Positions 1-7,083 of a stretch of 53,694 nt of DNA are shown in pieces. The stretch lies in the NCBI GenBank assembly GCA_903839855.1, contig CAIMEB010000181.1, positions 1 through 53,694 on the forward strand. Direction: 5' to 3'. Below the pieces are notes generated by a model. The model was given only the letters and a program-made list of their open reading frames with translations, did no database searches and was not told where the DNA came from. The stretch is from an uncultured Methylococcaceae bacterium (lineage in GTDB: Bacteria; Pseudomonadota; Gammaproteobacteria; Methylococcales; Methylomonadaceae). The stretch's first letter is position 1. Each line of letters begins with the position of its first letter. Both the position numbers and the translations under genes were made by a program.

Positions 1-51
1 AAATATGCTGAAGCGATTGGCTTAACTGCTAGCGCTGCAACACCAGCATAA
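1..51 (+). CDS. gvpA: Gas vesicle structural protein GvpA, C-terminal fragment (cut by window edge)
   Basis: The first 51 bases encode the last 16 residues of a GvpA and a TAA stop. The residues are the same as the C-terminus of the next gene, and the DNA differs from it at one position only (last Ala codon gca versus gcg). This is the 3' end of an upstream tandem gvpA copy. GvpA is the small hydrophobic shell protein whose ribs form the gas vesicle wall. The stop is followed by a good ribosome site (aaggagaa) for the next copy. Confidence 0.85.
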   Translation, partial: KYAEAIGLTASAATPA

Positions 52-81
52 ACCATTACACAATTTTAAGGAGAAGCTATC

Positions 82-300
82 ATGGCTAAAGTACAAAAAT
101 CAACCGACTCTTCTAGCTTAGCTGAAGTTGTAGACCGTATTCTTGACAAAGGCATCGTTATTGATGCGTGGGTTAAGGTTTCATTAGTAGGTATCGAATT
201 ATTATCAATCGAAGCTCGCGTTGTTATCGCTTCTGTTGAAACTTATTTGAAATATGCTGAAGCGATTGGCTTAACTGCTAGCGCTGCAACACCAGCGTAA
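82..300 (+). CDS. gvpA: Gas vesicle shell protein GvpA
   Basis: This 72-residue protein is the main gas vesicle wall protein. It has the family's core: a [19 protein letters not shown] segment (first helix and start of the beta hairpin), then [32 protein letters not shown] (second strand and helix). Length and sequence are typical of GvpA. The start is set by an aaggagaa ribosome site 8-9 bases upstream. It follows a nearly identical copy at the window edge and precedes gvpC, so it is the first-operon structural gene. The promoter lies outside the window; in Serratia this operon needs the NtrC-type regulator GvrA. Confidence 0.97.
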   Translation: MAKVQKSTDSSSLAEVVDRILDKGIVIDAWVKVSLVGIELLSIEARVVIASVETYLKYAEAIGLTASAATPA

Positions 301-316
301 TTACATTGAAGAGAAA

Positions 317-383
317 AAGTGCCTAATTGTTATTTTTTCAAACATACGGGCACTTCCAACTTCCTCAAGTCCACCGCTTGGGG
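317..383 (+). promoter_or_regulatory. Two hairpins between gvpA and gvpC
   Basis: AAGTGCC (317-323) pairs with GGGCACTT (348-355), and CCTCAAG (363-369) pairs with CTTGGGG (377-383, with a G-U pair), followed by a few T. There is no long U tract, so full termination is doubtful. Such stems after gvpA could act as attenuators or mRNA stabilisers that keep shell protein in excess over GvpC. The function is inferred. Confidence 0.45.
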
Positions 384-417
384 TTTGTCATAAAGAGATA
401 ACCTAAGGAGAACACCC

Positions 418-912
418 ATGGGACGTTTCACAGATGATCTGGCGCAATTACGAAGTAATATTAATAGTACTCGTGAAGACCGCTTATCTGAACAAAATGC
501 ACGGATTTTTAGTGTAAAAGCTCAGATATCTGACTTTGCTGCAACTCGTGCGAGCAACGGAATACAAGATGCTAAAGCACGGGCAGCGTTTGTCAACAAT
601 AATGCGAATGACGTTAATCGTTTAGTAAACTCATTTCATCACCTTCGTCAGGTGTTTGGGCGGCAGGGGCGCGAAGAGCGAGCCGCTTTTGTAAATGACT
701 TGTCAAAAAATACGTTCGATTTACTGACCAGCTTTAGTGTTGATCACAGAAATACGGCTGAACAGGATGCAAAATCAAGAGCAGACTTTGTTTCGGCGAA
801 TATAAGCAGTGTTAATGCTTATATTAATGAAGCCGCACAAGATAGAGCTGGTGCTCATGCTGCTTTTTTCGGCACAGGTGCCGCTAAAAAAAAAACAGCA
901 TTCATAGCATAG
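418..912 (+). CDS. gvpC: Gas vesicle scaffold protein GvpC (0-frame product, probably truncated)
   Basis: GvpC binds the outside of the vesicle and stiffens it. The 164 residues carry arginine-led repeats spaced exactly 33 residues apart: R22, then RAAFV at 55-59, RAAFV at 88-92 and RADFV at 121-125. This is the 33-residue periodicity known from cyanobacterial GvpC. The protein is helical, polar and rich in Ala, Asn, Arg and Glu. Ribosome site: aaggagaa before ATG 418. The frame closes at TAG 910-912, shortly after an A10 tract at 886-895. The -1 frame stays open for another 80-odd codons, so the listed stop may not be the real end of the protein. Confidence 0.9.
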   Translation: MGRFTDDLAQLRSNINSTREDRLSEQNARIFSVKAQISDFAATRASNGIQDAKARAAFVNNNANDVNRLVNSFHHLRQVFGRQGREERAAFVNDLSKNTFDLLTSFSVDHRNTAEQDAKSRADFVSANISSVNAYINEAAQDRAGAHAAFFGTGAAKKKTAFIA

Positions 913-1142
913 CGATTGGGCTTGTTGATGAGACTACAGATAAAACTGATGAAAATACGCCGATACAGGATGAAGAGCCAAGTATTGAAAAGCAGCAAGC
1001 GCTGTCAGAGGCTGTAGAACTAACAGAGGCATCTTCATCAGACTCAGTCATCATCGAGCCATTAGAAAGCTCAGAAGTGAAAAAGTCGAAAAAAGCGACT
1101 AAACATCACGACACATCGTTAGGAAAAAAGGAAGGCAAATAG
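886..1142 (+). other. gvpC: gvpC C-terminal extension in the -1 frame after an A10 tract
   Basis: Reading -1 relative to gvpC, or with one extra A in the A10 run at 886-895, gives an open frame to TAG 1140-1142. It adds 85 residues, for a total of about 241. The tail is acidic then basic (DETTDKTDENTPIQDEEPS, later EVKKSKKATKHH). No start codon with a ribosome site serves this segment alone, and gvpN begins only at 1380. The simplest reading is a GvpC tail reached by slippage, or a recent one-base deletion. Polymerase or ribosome slippage on A9-A10 runs is known in several bacteria. Confidence 0.6.
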
Positions 1143-1180
1143 TAACTTAATGCAAATTAAGAACAAGTGCTGACTCATAT

Positions 1181-1215
1181 AGACCTTTAGTCTTTTTTAA
1201 AAATACTAAAGGTCT
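1181..1215 (+). terminator. 11-bp inverted repeat after gvpC
   Basis: AGACCTTTAGT (1181-1191) is a perfect inverted match to ACTAAAGGTCT (1205-1215), with a 13-base loop. It follows the end of the extended gvpC frame (1142) by about 40 bases. A T-rich run sits in the loop rather than after the stem, so it may be a weak terminator or an mRNA-processing stem. Confidence 0.4.
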
Positions 1216-1251
1216 TACAAATTGTATTCACAGTTACATCAAAGTTTTATA

Positions 1252-1314
1252 TTTAAGTGCTGGCAGAGCTAAGTTCAGAATGCTTGCATTCTTTAAATAG
1301 TAGAAGCACTTAAA
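1252..1314 (+). promoter_or_regulatory. Nested inverted repeat upstream of gvpN
   Basis: TTTAAGTGCT (1252-1261) is a perfect inverted match to AGCACTTAAA (1305-1314). Between them lies a second palindrome, GAATGC-TT-GCATTC (1278-1291). Together they can fold into a stem with an inner hairpin, ending 66 bases before the gvpN start. It could be a regulator-binding site or a structured leader; the sequence does not decide. Confidence 0.4.
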
Positions 1315-1379
1315 ACCATCCGATTTTTTAATTCCTTGTTATCGGGAAGGACAGGTGCCATTTTGGCTCAGGAGCATTT

Positions 1380-2372
1380 ATGATTAGTAATAAAGCCGTT
1401 TCAAATTCAAAATATGAAGTAAAAGATGATCTTATCGTTCCAGAAGCGAGTAAAGGTTTTGTTGTTACAGCCTATGTAAAGGAGATAATAGATCGTTCGT
1501 TGGTTTACTTAAATGCAGGCTATCCAGTTCACTTTGCAGGGCCATCAGGAACAGGAAAAACAACGTTAGCATTTCATCTGGCAGCCCTATGGGGGCGTCC
1601 TGTTACTTTATTACAAGGTAATCAAGAGTTTGTAAGTTCCGATTTAACAGGAAAAGATGTTGGCTATCGCAAAAGCAGTTTAGTGGATAACTATATACAT
1701 TCAGTATTGAAAACTGAAGAACAGATGAGTCGTATGTGGGTCGATAACCGTTTAACTACGGCTTGCCGAAATGGGGATTTGTTGATCTATGACGAGTTTA
1801 ATCGTTCGAAGGCCGATACCAATAACGTACTGTTATCGGTTTTATCAGAAGGCATTTTAAATTTACCGGGTTCACGTGGTGCTGGTGAAGGTTATCTGGA
1901 TGTGCATCCTGGCTTCCGCGCTATTTTCACCTCTAACCCTGAAGAATATGCCGGTACGCATAAGACGCAAGATGCATTAATGAATCGCATGATTACAATT
2001 AATGTGGGTCTTGTTGATCGGGATACTGAGGTACAGATACTTCATGCCCGCTCTGAATTGCCAGTAAAAGAATCCGGGTACGTTGTAGATATAGTCAGAG
2101 AATTACACGGTAACGACCACGAAGCGAAACATGGTTTGCGGGCGGGTATTGCTATTGCTCGTATTCTCCAAATACAAGGTATGAAGCCACGTTATGGTGA
2201 TAAACTATTCCACGCTATCTGTTATGATGTTTTGAGCATGGAAACAGCTAAAATACAACATGCTGGTCGCTCTATATTTCATGAAATGATTGATGGTGTG
2301 ATTCGTAAGTATTGTCCCCCAGTGGGTTCAGAAGCGATCAAAGCGACTACAAAAATAAAAGCAGTAGAGTAA
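1380..2372 (+). CDS. gvpN: Gas vesicle AAA+ ATPase GvpN
   Basis: GvpN is a MoxR-type AAA+ ATPase found in nearly all gas vesicle clusters; it aids vesicle growth, probably acting on GvpC. The 330 residues show Walker A GPSGTGKTT at 54-62, Walker B DLLIYDEF at 133-140, followed by NRSKADTNN, and a sensor-1 FTSNP around residue 183. Length and motif order are normal for GvpN. The start ATG has a caggag ribosome site. The gene follows gvpC after a structured 237-base gap and precedes gvpV, as in Serratia. Confidence 0.96.
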   Translation: MISNKAVSNSKYEVKDDLIVPEASKGFVVTAYVKEIIDRSLVYLNAGYPVHFAGPSGTGKTTLAFHLAALWGRPVTLLQGNQEFVSSDLTGKDVGYRKSSLVDNYIHSVLKTEEQMSRMWVDNRLTTACRNGDLLIYDEFNRSKADTNNVLLSVLSEGILNLPGSRGAGEGYLDVHPGFRAIFTSNPEEYAGTHKTQDALMNRMITINVGLVDRDTEVQILHARSELPVKESGYVVDIVRELHGNDHEAKHGLRAGIAIARILQIQGMKPRYGDKLFHAICYDVLSMETAKIQHAGRSIFHEMIDGVIRKYCPPVGSEAIKATTKIKAVE

Positions 2373-2374
2373 TC

Positions 2375-2464
2375 ATGGCTATAATCACGAGTCCGCCACG
2401 AACAGTTTCAGAGATAAAAACACAGTCTGGATGGAAGTATTCTGAATTGAGAATCAAGTGTTGA
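2375..2464 (+). CDS. Possible 29-residue ORF between gvpN and gvpV
   Basis: An ATG two bases after the gvpN stop opens a 29-codon frame (MAIITSPPRTVSEIK...). It ends 10 bases before gvpV. There is no clear ribosome site other than possible coupling to gvpN termination. It has no recognisable family and may be a leader peptide, the remnant of a longer gene, or chance. Confidence 0.25.
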   Translation: MAIITSPPRTVSEIKTQSGWKYSELRIKC

Positions 2465-2474
2465 GGTTGTTATC

Positions 2475-2666
2475 ATGAATAAAGTTCATACCACTGCTCA
2501 TATCCGTACGATGCGTATGGCGAAGAGTTATCGCTCATGTGTTAATTTGACCGGTAAATCGCAAATACTTTCCGAACGTGGGCGTATTTGTTCAGAAGAG
2601 TATCAGCGCTTGAACCGCTTGAGTCAGGCAAATCATAAGAAGCATTTATTAGGGAGGGTTTTGTGA
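2475..2666 (+). CDS. gvpV: Gas vesicle accessory protein GvpV
   Basis: This small basic protein (63 residues) lies between gvpN and gvpF1, the position of gvpV in Serratia sp. 39006. It is rich in Arg, Lys, Ser and His and has no membrane segment or catalytic motif. The likely fold is short helices (SEEYQRLNRLSQANHKKHL). The stop overlaps the gvpF1 GTG start by 4 bases, so translation is coupled. The name rests mainly on position and size; the molecular role is not known. Confidence 0.75.
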   Translation: MNKVHTTAHIRTMRMAKSYRSCVNLTGKSQILSERGRICSEEYQRLNRLSQANHKKHLLGRVL

Positions 2667-3481
2667 GTACTGATAAACTAAGAAACAGTCGGGCAAAAGT
2701 ACTTTATGCGCTTTGTGTTTCCGACGGTTTAAAGCCTAGCTACCAATTGCAAGGCATTGAGTCGGCAGCAGTTTATGCTATAGATCAAGACGGATTAAGA
2801 GCGGTGGTTAGCGATACGGCTAGTACTCGTTTGCGTCCAGATAGACGAAATATTAGTGCGCATCAAACAGTATTGCACTCATTGACAGAAGATAGAACTG
2901 TATTACCTATGCGTTTCGGTGTTATTGCTCGAAATGCTGAGGCAGTAGAAAAGCTTCTGGTCACTAATCAGGAGGCAATCAGAGAGCATTTTGAACGTCT
3001 GAATGGGCGTGTAGAAATGGGCTTACGGGTTTCTTGGGATGTAGCAAATATTTATGAATTCTATGTTGCTAACCATCCAAGCTTGAGGCAGGGACGAGAT
3101 GAAATATTGGATAGGGATGCCAATAACATCGATCATCGTGATGAAAAAATTCGTTTGGGAAATCTGTACCAATCGTTACGAGATGCTGACAGACTAGAGT
3201 TCACCGAAAAAGTGAAAGACGTGCTGTTCGATTATTGTGAAGATATTGTTGAAACAACGCTTAAGCGGGAAAAAGATGTAATGAATTTGGCCTGTTTAGT
3301 CGAAAGAGACAAACTTGACGAGTTTGCAAAAGGCGTTTTTGAAGCATCAAAACTATTTGATAATGTATATTTATTTGATTATACAGGTCCTTGGGCACCC
3401 CATAATTTTATTACACTGGATTTGCATGCGCCAACTGATAAAAAGAACGCATTAAAGAGCGTCAAAAACCATACACAGTAA
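2663..3481 (+). CDS. gvpF1: Gas vesicle protein GvpF/GvpL family (GvpF1)
   Basis: A GvpL/F-family assembly protein, 272 residues. GvpF binds GvpA monomers and is thought to act in nucleation. Seen here: the N-terminal strand (KVLYALCVSD), the central TVLPMRFGVIA motif that marks the family, and the C-terminal NVYLFDYTGPWAPHNF, matching the usual 'GPWPPYSF' ending. The start is GTG 2663 with a strong agggaggg ribosome site inside the end of gvpV. It is the first of four GvpF/L domains in the window (others at 12033, 12812 and 42262). Confidence 0.95.
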   Translation: MSTDKLRNSRAKVLYALCVSDGLKPSYQLQGIESAAVYAIDQDGLRAVVSDTASTRLRPDRRNISAHQTVLHSLTEDRTVLPMRFGVIARNAEAVEKLLVTNQEAIREHFERLNGRVEMGLRVSWDVANIYEFYVANHPSLRQGRDEILDRDANNIDHRDEKIRLGNLYQSLRDADRLEFTEKVKDVLFDYCEDIVETTLKREKDVMNLACLVERDKLDEFAKGVFEASKLFDNVYLFDYTGPWAPHNFITLDLHAPTDKKNALKSVKNHTQ

Positions 3482-3493
3482 AAAGGCCATGCC

Positions 3494-3775
3494 ATGCTCT
3501 TAGTTGACGATATATTATTTTCGCCTGTTAAAGGAATCAACTGGATTTTTAAAAAAATCCATGAGCTGGCAGAAGAAGAGTTAGCTGGAGAAGCTGATAG
3601 GATTCGTGACAATCTCACAGAGCTATATATGCAACTAGAAACAGGTGAGATTACCGAAGAAGAGTTTGAACAGCAAGAAGCCATATTACTAGACCGATTG
3701 GATGCTCTAGATGAGGAAGATGATTTAATAGGCGAAGACGAAGAAGACGAAGAAGACGAAGAAGATGAGGTATGA
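3494..3775 (+). CDS. gvpG: Gas vesicle protein GvpG
   Basis: GvpG is a small helical assembly protein that accompanies GvpF and GvpL. The 93 residues show the family pattern: a hydrophobic start (MLLVDDILFSPVKGINWIFKKI) followed by a helical acidic stretch with EELAGEADRI and LETGEITEEEFEQQE. It ends in an almost pure Asp/Glu tail encoded by GAAGACGAA-type 9-base repeats from 3733. The last bases overlap the gvpW ATG (ATGA). The acidic tail is longer than usual and may be a slippage-prone tract. Confidence 0.93.
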   Translation: MLLVDDILFSPVKGINWIFKKIHELAEEELAGEADRIRDNLTELYMQLETGEITEEEFEQQEAILLDRLDALDEEDDLIGEDEEDEEDEEDEV

Positions 3776-5691
3776 CTCAAATGATTTACCCCAATTTTCT
3801 ACAAGAAGGCTCATTAAAGCTGGTTTTCTTTGGCGGTAAAGGGGGTGTGGGAAAAAGCACTTGTGCAACTGCCACTGCTTTAAAATTGGCACAAGATCAT
3901 CCAGAACATGTTTTTTTGTTAGCCTCGACTGACCCCGCGCACTCTCTCCTGAATATACTTTCTACTTTGGAATTACCCAAAAACTTAGAAGTTCGTGAAC
4001 TGAGTGCCGTCGCTTCATTGCATGAATTTAAAGTGCAATATGATACTTTCCTGAAAGAAATCGCAGAACGCGGAACTTTTCTGGATCAAGCCGATATTAA
4101 AAACCTAATGGATACGGCTCTTCCTGGTATGGATGAGTTGGCCGCTTATCTTGAAATTGCTAAATGGGTTCAAGAAAACAATTACTATAGAATCATTATA
4201 GATACCGCTCCGACAGGTCATACGTTACGACTATTAAATATGCCAGAGTTAATTCATCGCTGGTTAATTGCCTTGGATACATTACTTGCCAAACATAGGT
4301 ACATGCGAAGTCATTTTGGCGGTGATAAGCATTTGGATCATCTGGATGTTTTTTTACTGGACATGAATGATTCACTAAAATCAATGCATACATTGATGGT
4401 GGATAAAGAGCGATGCAACTTTATTTTGGTCATGGTAGCTGAATCTATGATTGTGGAAGAAAGTATCGATCTGGCTAAGGCCTTAAGTAAACAAAAGGTG
4501 TTTTTGTCTGATCTCATTCTTAATCGACTAACACCCGAAAGTTCCTGCCAGATATGCACTCTAGAAAATAACAGACAAAAGCTGGCTTTAAAGAAAATCA
4601 TTTTAAATTTGTCTGAACACCCGCTTTGGACACTGCCTTTGTTGGTTGATGAGCCTCGAGATAAACTACTGGGGATGCTTTGGTCTGAGTTAGATGTGCT
4701 TGATAAGGATCCTGGAAGACTAATATTTATCTCCAGTGAGTGTGAATTGCCTTTACATGTAGAAAGCCCAATCCAAATACCTGCCAATAGTTCAAGGTTG
4801 ATTATTTTCGCAGGCAAAGGAGGAGTAGGTAAGACAACCTTGGCGTGTGCAACTGCATTACGATTACAAAATGCTTATCCGGAACTACGCATTTTGTTGT
4901 TTTCAACGGATCCTGCGCATTCCATTGGCGATTGTTTGGGGTTGAGGGTACAATGCGCCCCTACAAAAGTAATTTTAAACTTGGATGCTCAAGAAATAAA
5001 TGCAGAAGCGGATTTTGAAAAAATTCGGATGGATTATAGAGAAGAGTTGGAAGATTTTCTACGAGACACTTTACCAAACCTGGATATTACTTTTGATCGT
5101 GAAGTGTTAGAGCGCTTACTTGATCTAGCACCCACCGGATTAGATGAAATTATGGCACTAACTACTATAATGGATCATCTTGATAGCGGTCGCTATGACA
5201 TGATTGTTGTGGATGCCGCCCCCAGTGGACATTTATTGCGTTTACTGGAATTGCCTGAGTTGATCAGAGACTGGCTGAGAATTTTTTTCTCATTGTTGCT
5301 CAAATACCGTAGAATTATGCGCTTTCCACATCTATCAGAACGATTGGTGAAGCTTTCGCGTGAATTAAAAAATCTGCGAGTGCTGTTGCAGGCGAGTGAG
5401 CAAACAGGGGTTTATGCGGTGACTATTCCTACTCATTTGGCGTTTGATAAAACCAGTGAAATGACACAGGCTTTACAGCGATTGGGTATCGATATTAGAG
5501 CACTGATTGTTAATCAAATGACGCCAGTAAGCTTTTGTAAGTTTTGCCAAACTATTGCAGATCACGAGTCAGAACAGTTAAAAAATGCTCATGAAACATT
5601 CCCTAATTTGCCTACAGCTTTGGTTTTTCGACAAAATGACCCAGCAGGTTTAAGTAAGCTAAGGAGTTTGGGTTCTGCACTTTACATATAG
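3772..5691 (+). CDS. gvpW: Tandem ArsA/Get3-like ATPase GvpW
   Basis: A 639-residue protein made of two ArsA/Get3-type P-loop domains. Domain 1 has the deviant Walker A GGKGGVGKST at 21-30, STDPAHS, and IIIDTAPTGHTLRLL. Domain 2 has GKGGVGKTT at about 348-356, STDPAHS, and VVDAAPSGHLLRLL. Each domain carries a CxxC pair (SCQICT, FCKFCQ), like the zinc-binding pair of Get3 dimers. Get3/ArsA proteins handle hydrophobic cargo or oxyanions; the setting suggests a chaperone for the very hydrophobic GvpA. There is no ars gene nearby. It overlaps gvpG by 4 bases. The symbol is taken from its place in the Serratia-type order. Confidence 0.85.
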   Translation: MTQMIYPNFLQEGSLKLVFFGGKGGVGKSTCATATALKLAQDHPEHVFLLASTDPAHSLLNILSTLELPKNLEVRELSAVASLHEFKVQYDTFLKEIAERGTFLDQADIKNLMDTALPGMDELAAYLEIAKWVQENNYYRIIIDTAPTGHTLRLLNMPELIHRWLIALDTLLAKHRYMRSHFGGDKHLDHLDVFLLDMNDSLKSMHTLMVDKERCNFILVMVAESMIVEESIDLAKALSKQKVFLSDLILNRLTPESSCQICTLENNRQKLALKKIILNLSEHPLWTLPLLVDEPRDKLLGMLWSELDVLDKDPGRLIFISSECELPLHVESPIQIPANSSRLIIFAGKGGVGKTTLACATALRLQNAYPELRILLFSTDPAHSIGDCLGLRVQCAPTKVILNLDAQEINAEADFEKIRMDYREELEDFLRDTLPNLDITFDREVLERLLDLAPTGLDEIMALTTIMDHLDSGRYDMIVVDAAPSGHLLRLLELPELIRDWLRIFFSLLLKYRRIMRFPHLSERLVKLSRELKNLRVLLQASEQTGVYAVTIPTHLAFDKTSEMTQALQRLGIDIRALIVNQMTPVSFCKFCQTIADHESEQLKNAHETFPNLPTALVFRQNDPAGLSKLRSLGSALYI

Positions 5692-5714
5692 ATAAACTGT
5701 TGGGAGTAGCTATT

Positions 5715-5909
5715 ATGACAAACAAGCAATATCAGGATGAAAAAGAACAGGTTTCTCTTTGTGAGGCATTGGATCGTTTATTAAACAAAGGAGCTGTTGT
5801 CGTTGCAGATGTCACCGTTTCAGTTGCAAATATTGATTTGATTTACTTGAGTCTACAGGCTTTAGTTGCTTCAGTTGAAACGGGTAAACAATTACGGGGA
5901 AGAGAATAA
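5715..5909 (+). CDS. gvpA2: GvpA-family minor protein (GvpA2; GvpJ/S-like)
   Basis: A 64-residue GvpA paralogue with the core SLCEALDRLLNKGAVVVADV, then DLIYLSLQALVASVE. It lacks the C-terminal extension of true GvpA and resembles the minor GvpJ/GvpS-type proteins thought to form vesicle tips or nuclei. A TTG in frame lies at 5700, but ATG 5715 fits the gggag ribosome site at 5702-5706. Its stop overlaps the gvpK start (TAATG). In Serratia the gene here is called gvpA2. Confidence 0.9.
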   Translation: MTNKQYQDEKEQVSLCEALDRLLNKGAVVVADVTVSVANIDLIYLSLQALVASVETGKQLRGRE

Positions 5910-6256
5910 TGTCAAAGAATCAATTATTATCAAAGCGCTCTAAAGTTGATGCGGTTCCGTTCATTGCACAGCAATTGGTTGCTGCAAATACGCCTCGAAA
6001 ATTAGATATTGATGGAGATCGAGTTCGTAATGGTTTAGCACAACTTGTTTTAACGTTAGTCAAGTTACTACACGAGCTTCTTGAACGGCAGGCCATAAGA
6101 AGAATGGATTCGGGTTCCTTAAGTGATGAAGAAATTGAACGCTTAGGAACGACTCTGATGCGTCAAGCCGAAGAATTAGATAATCTACGCGAAGTCTTTG
6201 GCCTCAAAGATGAAGATTTGAATTTAAACCTAGGTCCTTTGGGCCGATTATTATAA
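5909..6256 (+). CDS. gvpK: Gas vesicle protein GvpK
   Basis: GvpK is a conserved small assembly protein. The 115 residues match the family: RKLDIDGDRVRNGLAQLVL near the start, VKLLHELLERQAIRRMDSG in the middle, SDEEIERLGTTLMRQAEEL, and a LNLGPLGRLL tail. It is translationally coupled to gvpA2 through an overlapping TAATG. The last residues are echoed by a short stretch at 6647-6730, just before gvpA3. Confidence 0.95.
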   Translation: MSKNQLLSKRSKVDAVPFIAQQLVAANTPRKLDIDGDRVRNGLAQLVLTLVKLLHELLERQAIRRMDSGSLSDEEIERLGTTLMRQAEELDNLREVFGLKDEDLNLNLGPLGRLL

Positions 6257-6305
6257 AAAATGAGTTCCGTGAACAATTATACAAAATTATTCTGGATTAT
6301 TTATG

Positions 6306-6330
6306 AACACAGTCTTTGTGTTTTCTTTTT
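6306..6330 (+). terminator. Weak hairpin with T-rich tail between gvpK and gvpX
   Basis: AACACA (6306-6311) pairs with TGTGTT (6317-6322) across a 5-base loop, followed by TTCTTTTT. The 6-bp stem is short, so at most partial termination or attenuation is expected. The aaaggag ribosome site of gvpX follows directly. Confidence 0.4.
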
Positions 6331-6344
6331 AAAGGAGTTTCATC

Positions 6345-6599
6345 ATGGTTAATACTTCTACAGACAATAACACATCAACCCAAGGGTTCCTTTTGCGAAT
6401 GGGCAATGCTTGGCTTGAACAAGGAGAGCTTCGGCAAGCCATAGGTGTGTTTCTAAAAGTTGTTGAGGAATATCCTGGTAGTGATGAAAGTAATGTGGCG
6501 AAATCCGCTTTACTGGATATCGCTCAACGTTACGAAAAAGAGGGGCAATTACGACTATCTTTGGATATTCTTGAAAGGCTTGATAATGCCGTCAATTAA
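6345..6599 (+). CDS. gvpX: TPR-like gas vesicle accessory protein GvpX
   Basis: An 84-residue protein with one or two helical repeat units like a tetratricopeptide repeat: GNAWLEQGELRQAIGVFLKV, then SALLDIAQRYEKEGQLRLSL. It probably serves as a small protein-binding adaptor. It has the position and size of gvpX in the Serratia-type cluster. A good aaaggag ribosome site precedes ATG 6345. Its partner is not known; neighbours suggest GvpK or the GvpA3/J type protein. Confidence 0.8.
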   Translation: MVNTSTDNNTSTQGFLLRMGNAWLEQGELRQAIGVFLKVVEEYPGSDESNVAKSALLDIAQRYEKEGQLRLSLDILERLDNAVN

Positions 6600-6646
6600 G
6601 TGCAATGAAATTTATTCCTCACTGTGGATTGTATAAGCAGTACATT

Positions 6647-6730
6647 ATGAATGCGACAATTAGTATGAGCTATTTGCCTATCGGGAAAAATGTGCACGAG
6701 GATTTAAGACCTATCGGTCGATTACTGTAA
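6647..6730 (+). pseudogene. Possible remnant of a gvpK C-terminus
   Basis: A 27-codon frame before gvpA3 ends in EDLRPIGRLL and a stop; gvpK ends in LNLGPLGRLL and a stop. The shared ending at the same place relative to the stop suggests the tail of a lost second gvpK copy, perhaps from duplication of a gvpA-gvpK unit. The match is short and could be chance. Confidence 0.35.
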
Positions 6731-6741
6731 GGATTTACGTC

Positions 6742-7071
6742 ATGAGCGACAATAAAAAATTAACCCACTCAACAAACTCGACTACGGTAGCTGATTTGCT
6801 AGAGCGGCTGTTAGATAAAGGGATAGTTATAAGTGGTGATATTCGTATTCGTTTAGTTGAAGTCGAATTACTTACACTTGAAATCCGCTTATTAATATGT
6901 TCTGTAGATAAAGCATTGGAAATGGGATTAGATTGGTGGACAGGTAATCCTGCCTTTGATTCCAAGGCTAGAGTACCAGCATTGCCCAATTTAGAGCTGG
7001 AAGATCGTCTTAAGCGTTTAGAGGATAGATTAGAGTTAGTGCTACCTGTGATTGAAGAAAAACAGATCTAA
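6742..7071 (+). CDS. gvpA3: GvpA-family minor protein (GvpA3; GvpJ-like)
   Basis: A 109-residue GvpA paralogue. The core TVADLLERLLDKGIVISGDIR and VELLTLEIRLLICSVDKALEMG are GvpA/J-like. A C-terminal extension of about 40 residues (NLELEDRLKRLEDRLELVLPVIEE) is predicted coiled coil, as in GvpJ/GvpM proteins. It is likely a minor wall or tip component, not the bulk shell protein. Ribosome site: taagga before ATG. The order gvpX-gvpA3-gvpY matches Serratia. Confidence 0.92.
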   Translation: MSDNKKLTHSTNSTTVADLLERLLDKGIVISGDIRIRLVEVELLTLEIRLLICSVDKALEMGLDWWTGNPAFDSKARVPALPNLELEDRLKRLEDRLELVLPVIEEKQI

Positions 7072-7083
7072 GAATGGTCTTTT

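Noticed and set aside
1255-1290. Sigma-54 promoter candidate (TGGCA ... TTGCA) before gvpN
   Set aside because: The GG and GC elements are separated by far more than the required spacing, so it cannot be a -24/-12 promoter.
3379-3780. A 133-codon minus-strand frame rich in serine
   Set aside because: It is the reverse reading of the GAAGAC repeats in gvpG and of gvpF1; the Ser run is simply the complement of the acidic tail.
3772-5691. Arsenite-pump ATPase ArsA
   Set aside because: There is no arsB, arsR or arsD nearby, and the gene is locked by overlaps into the gas vesicle operon.
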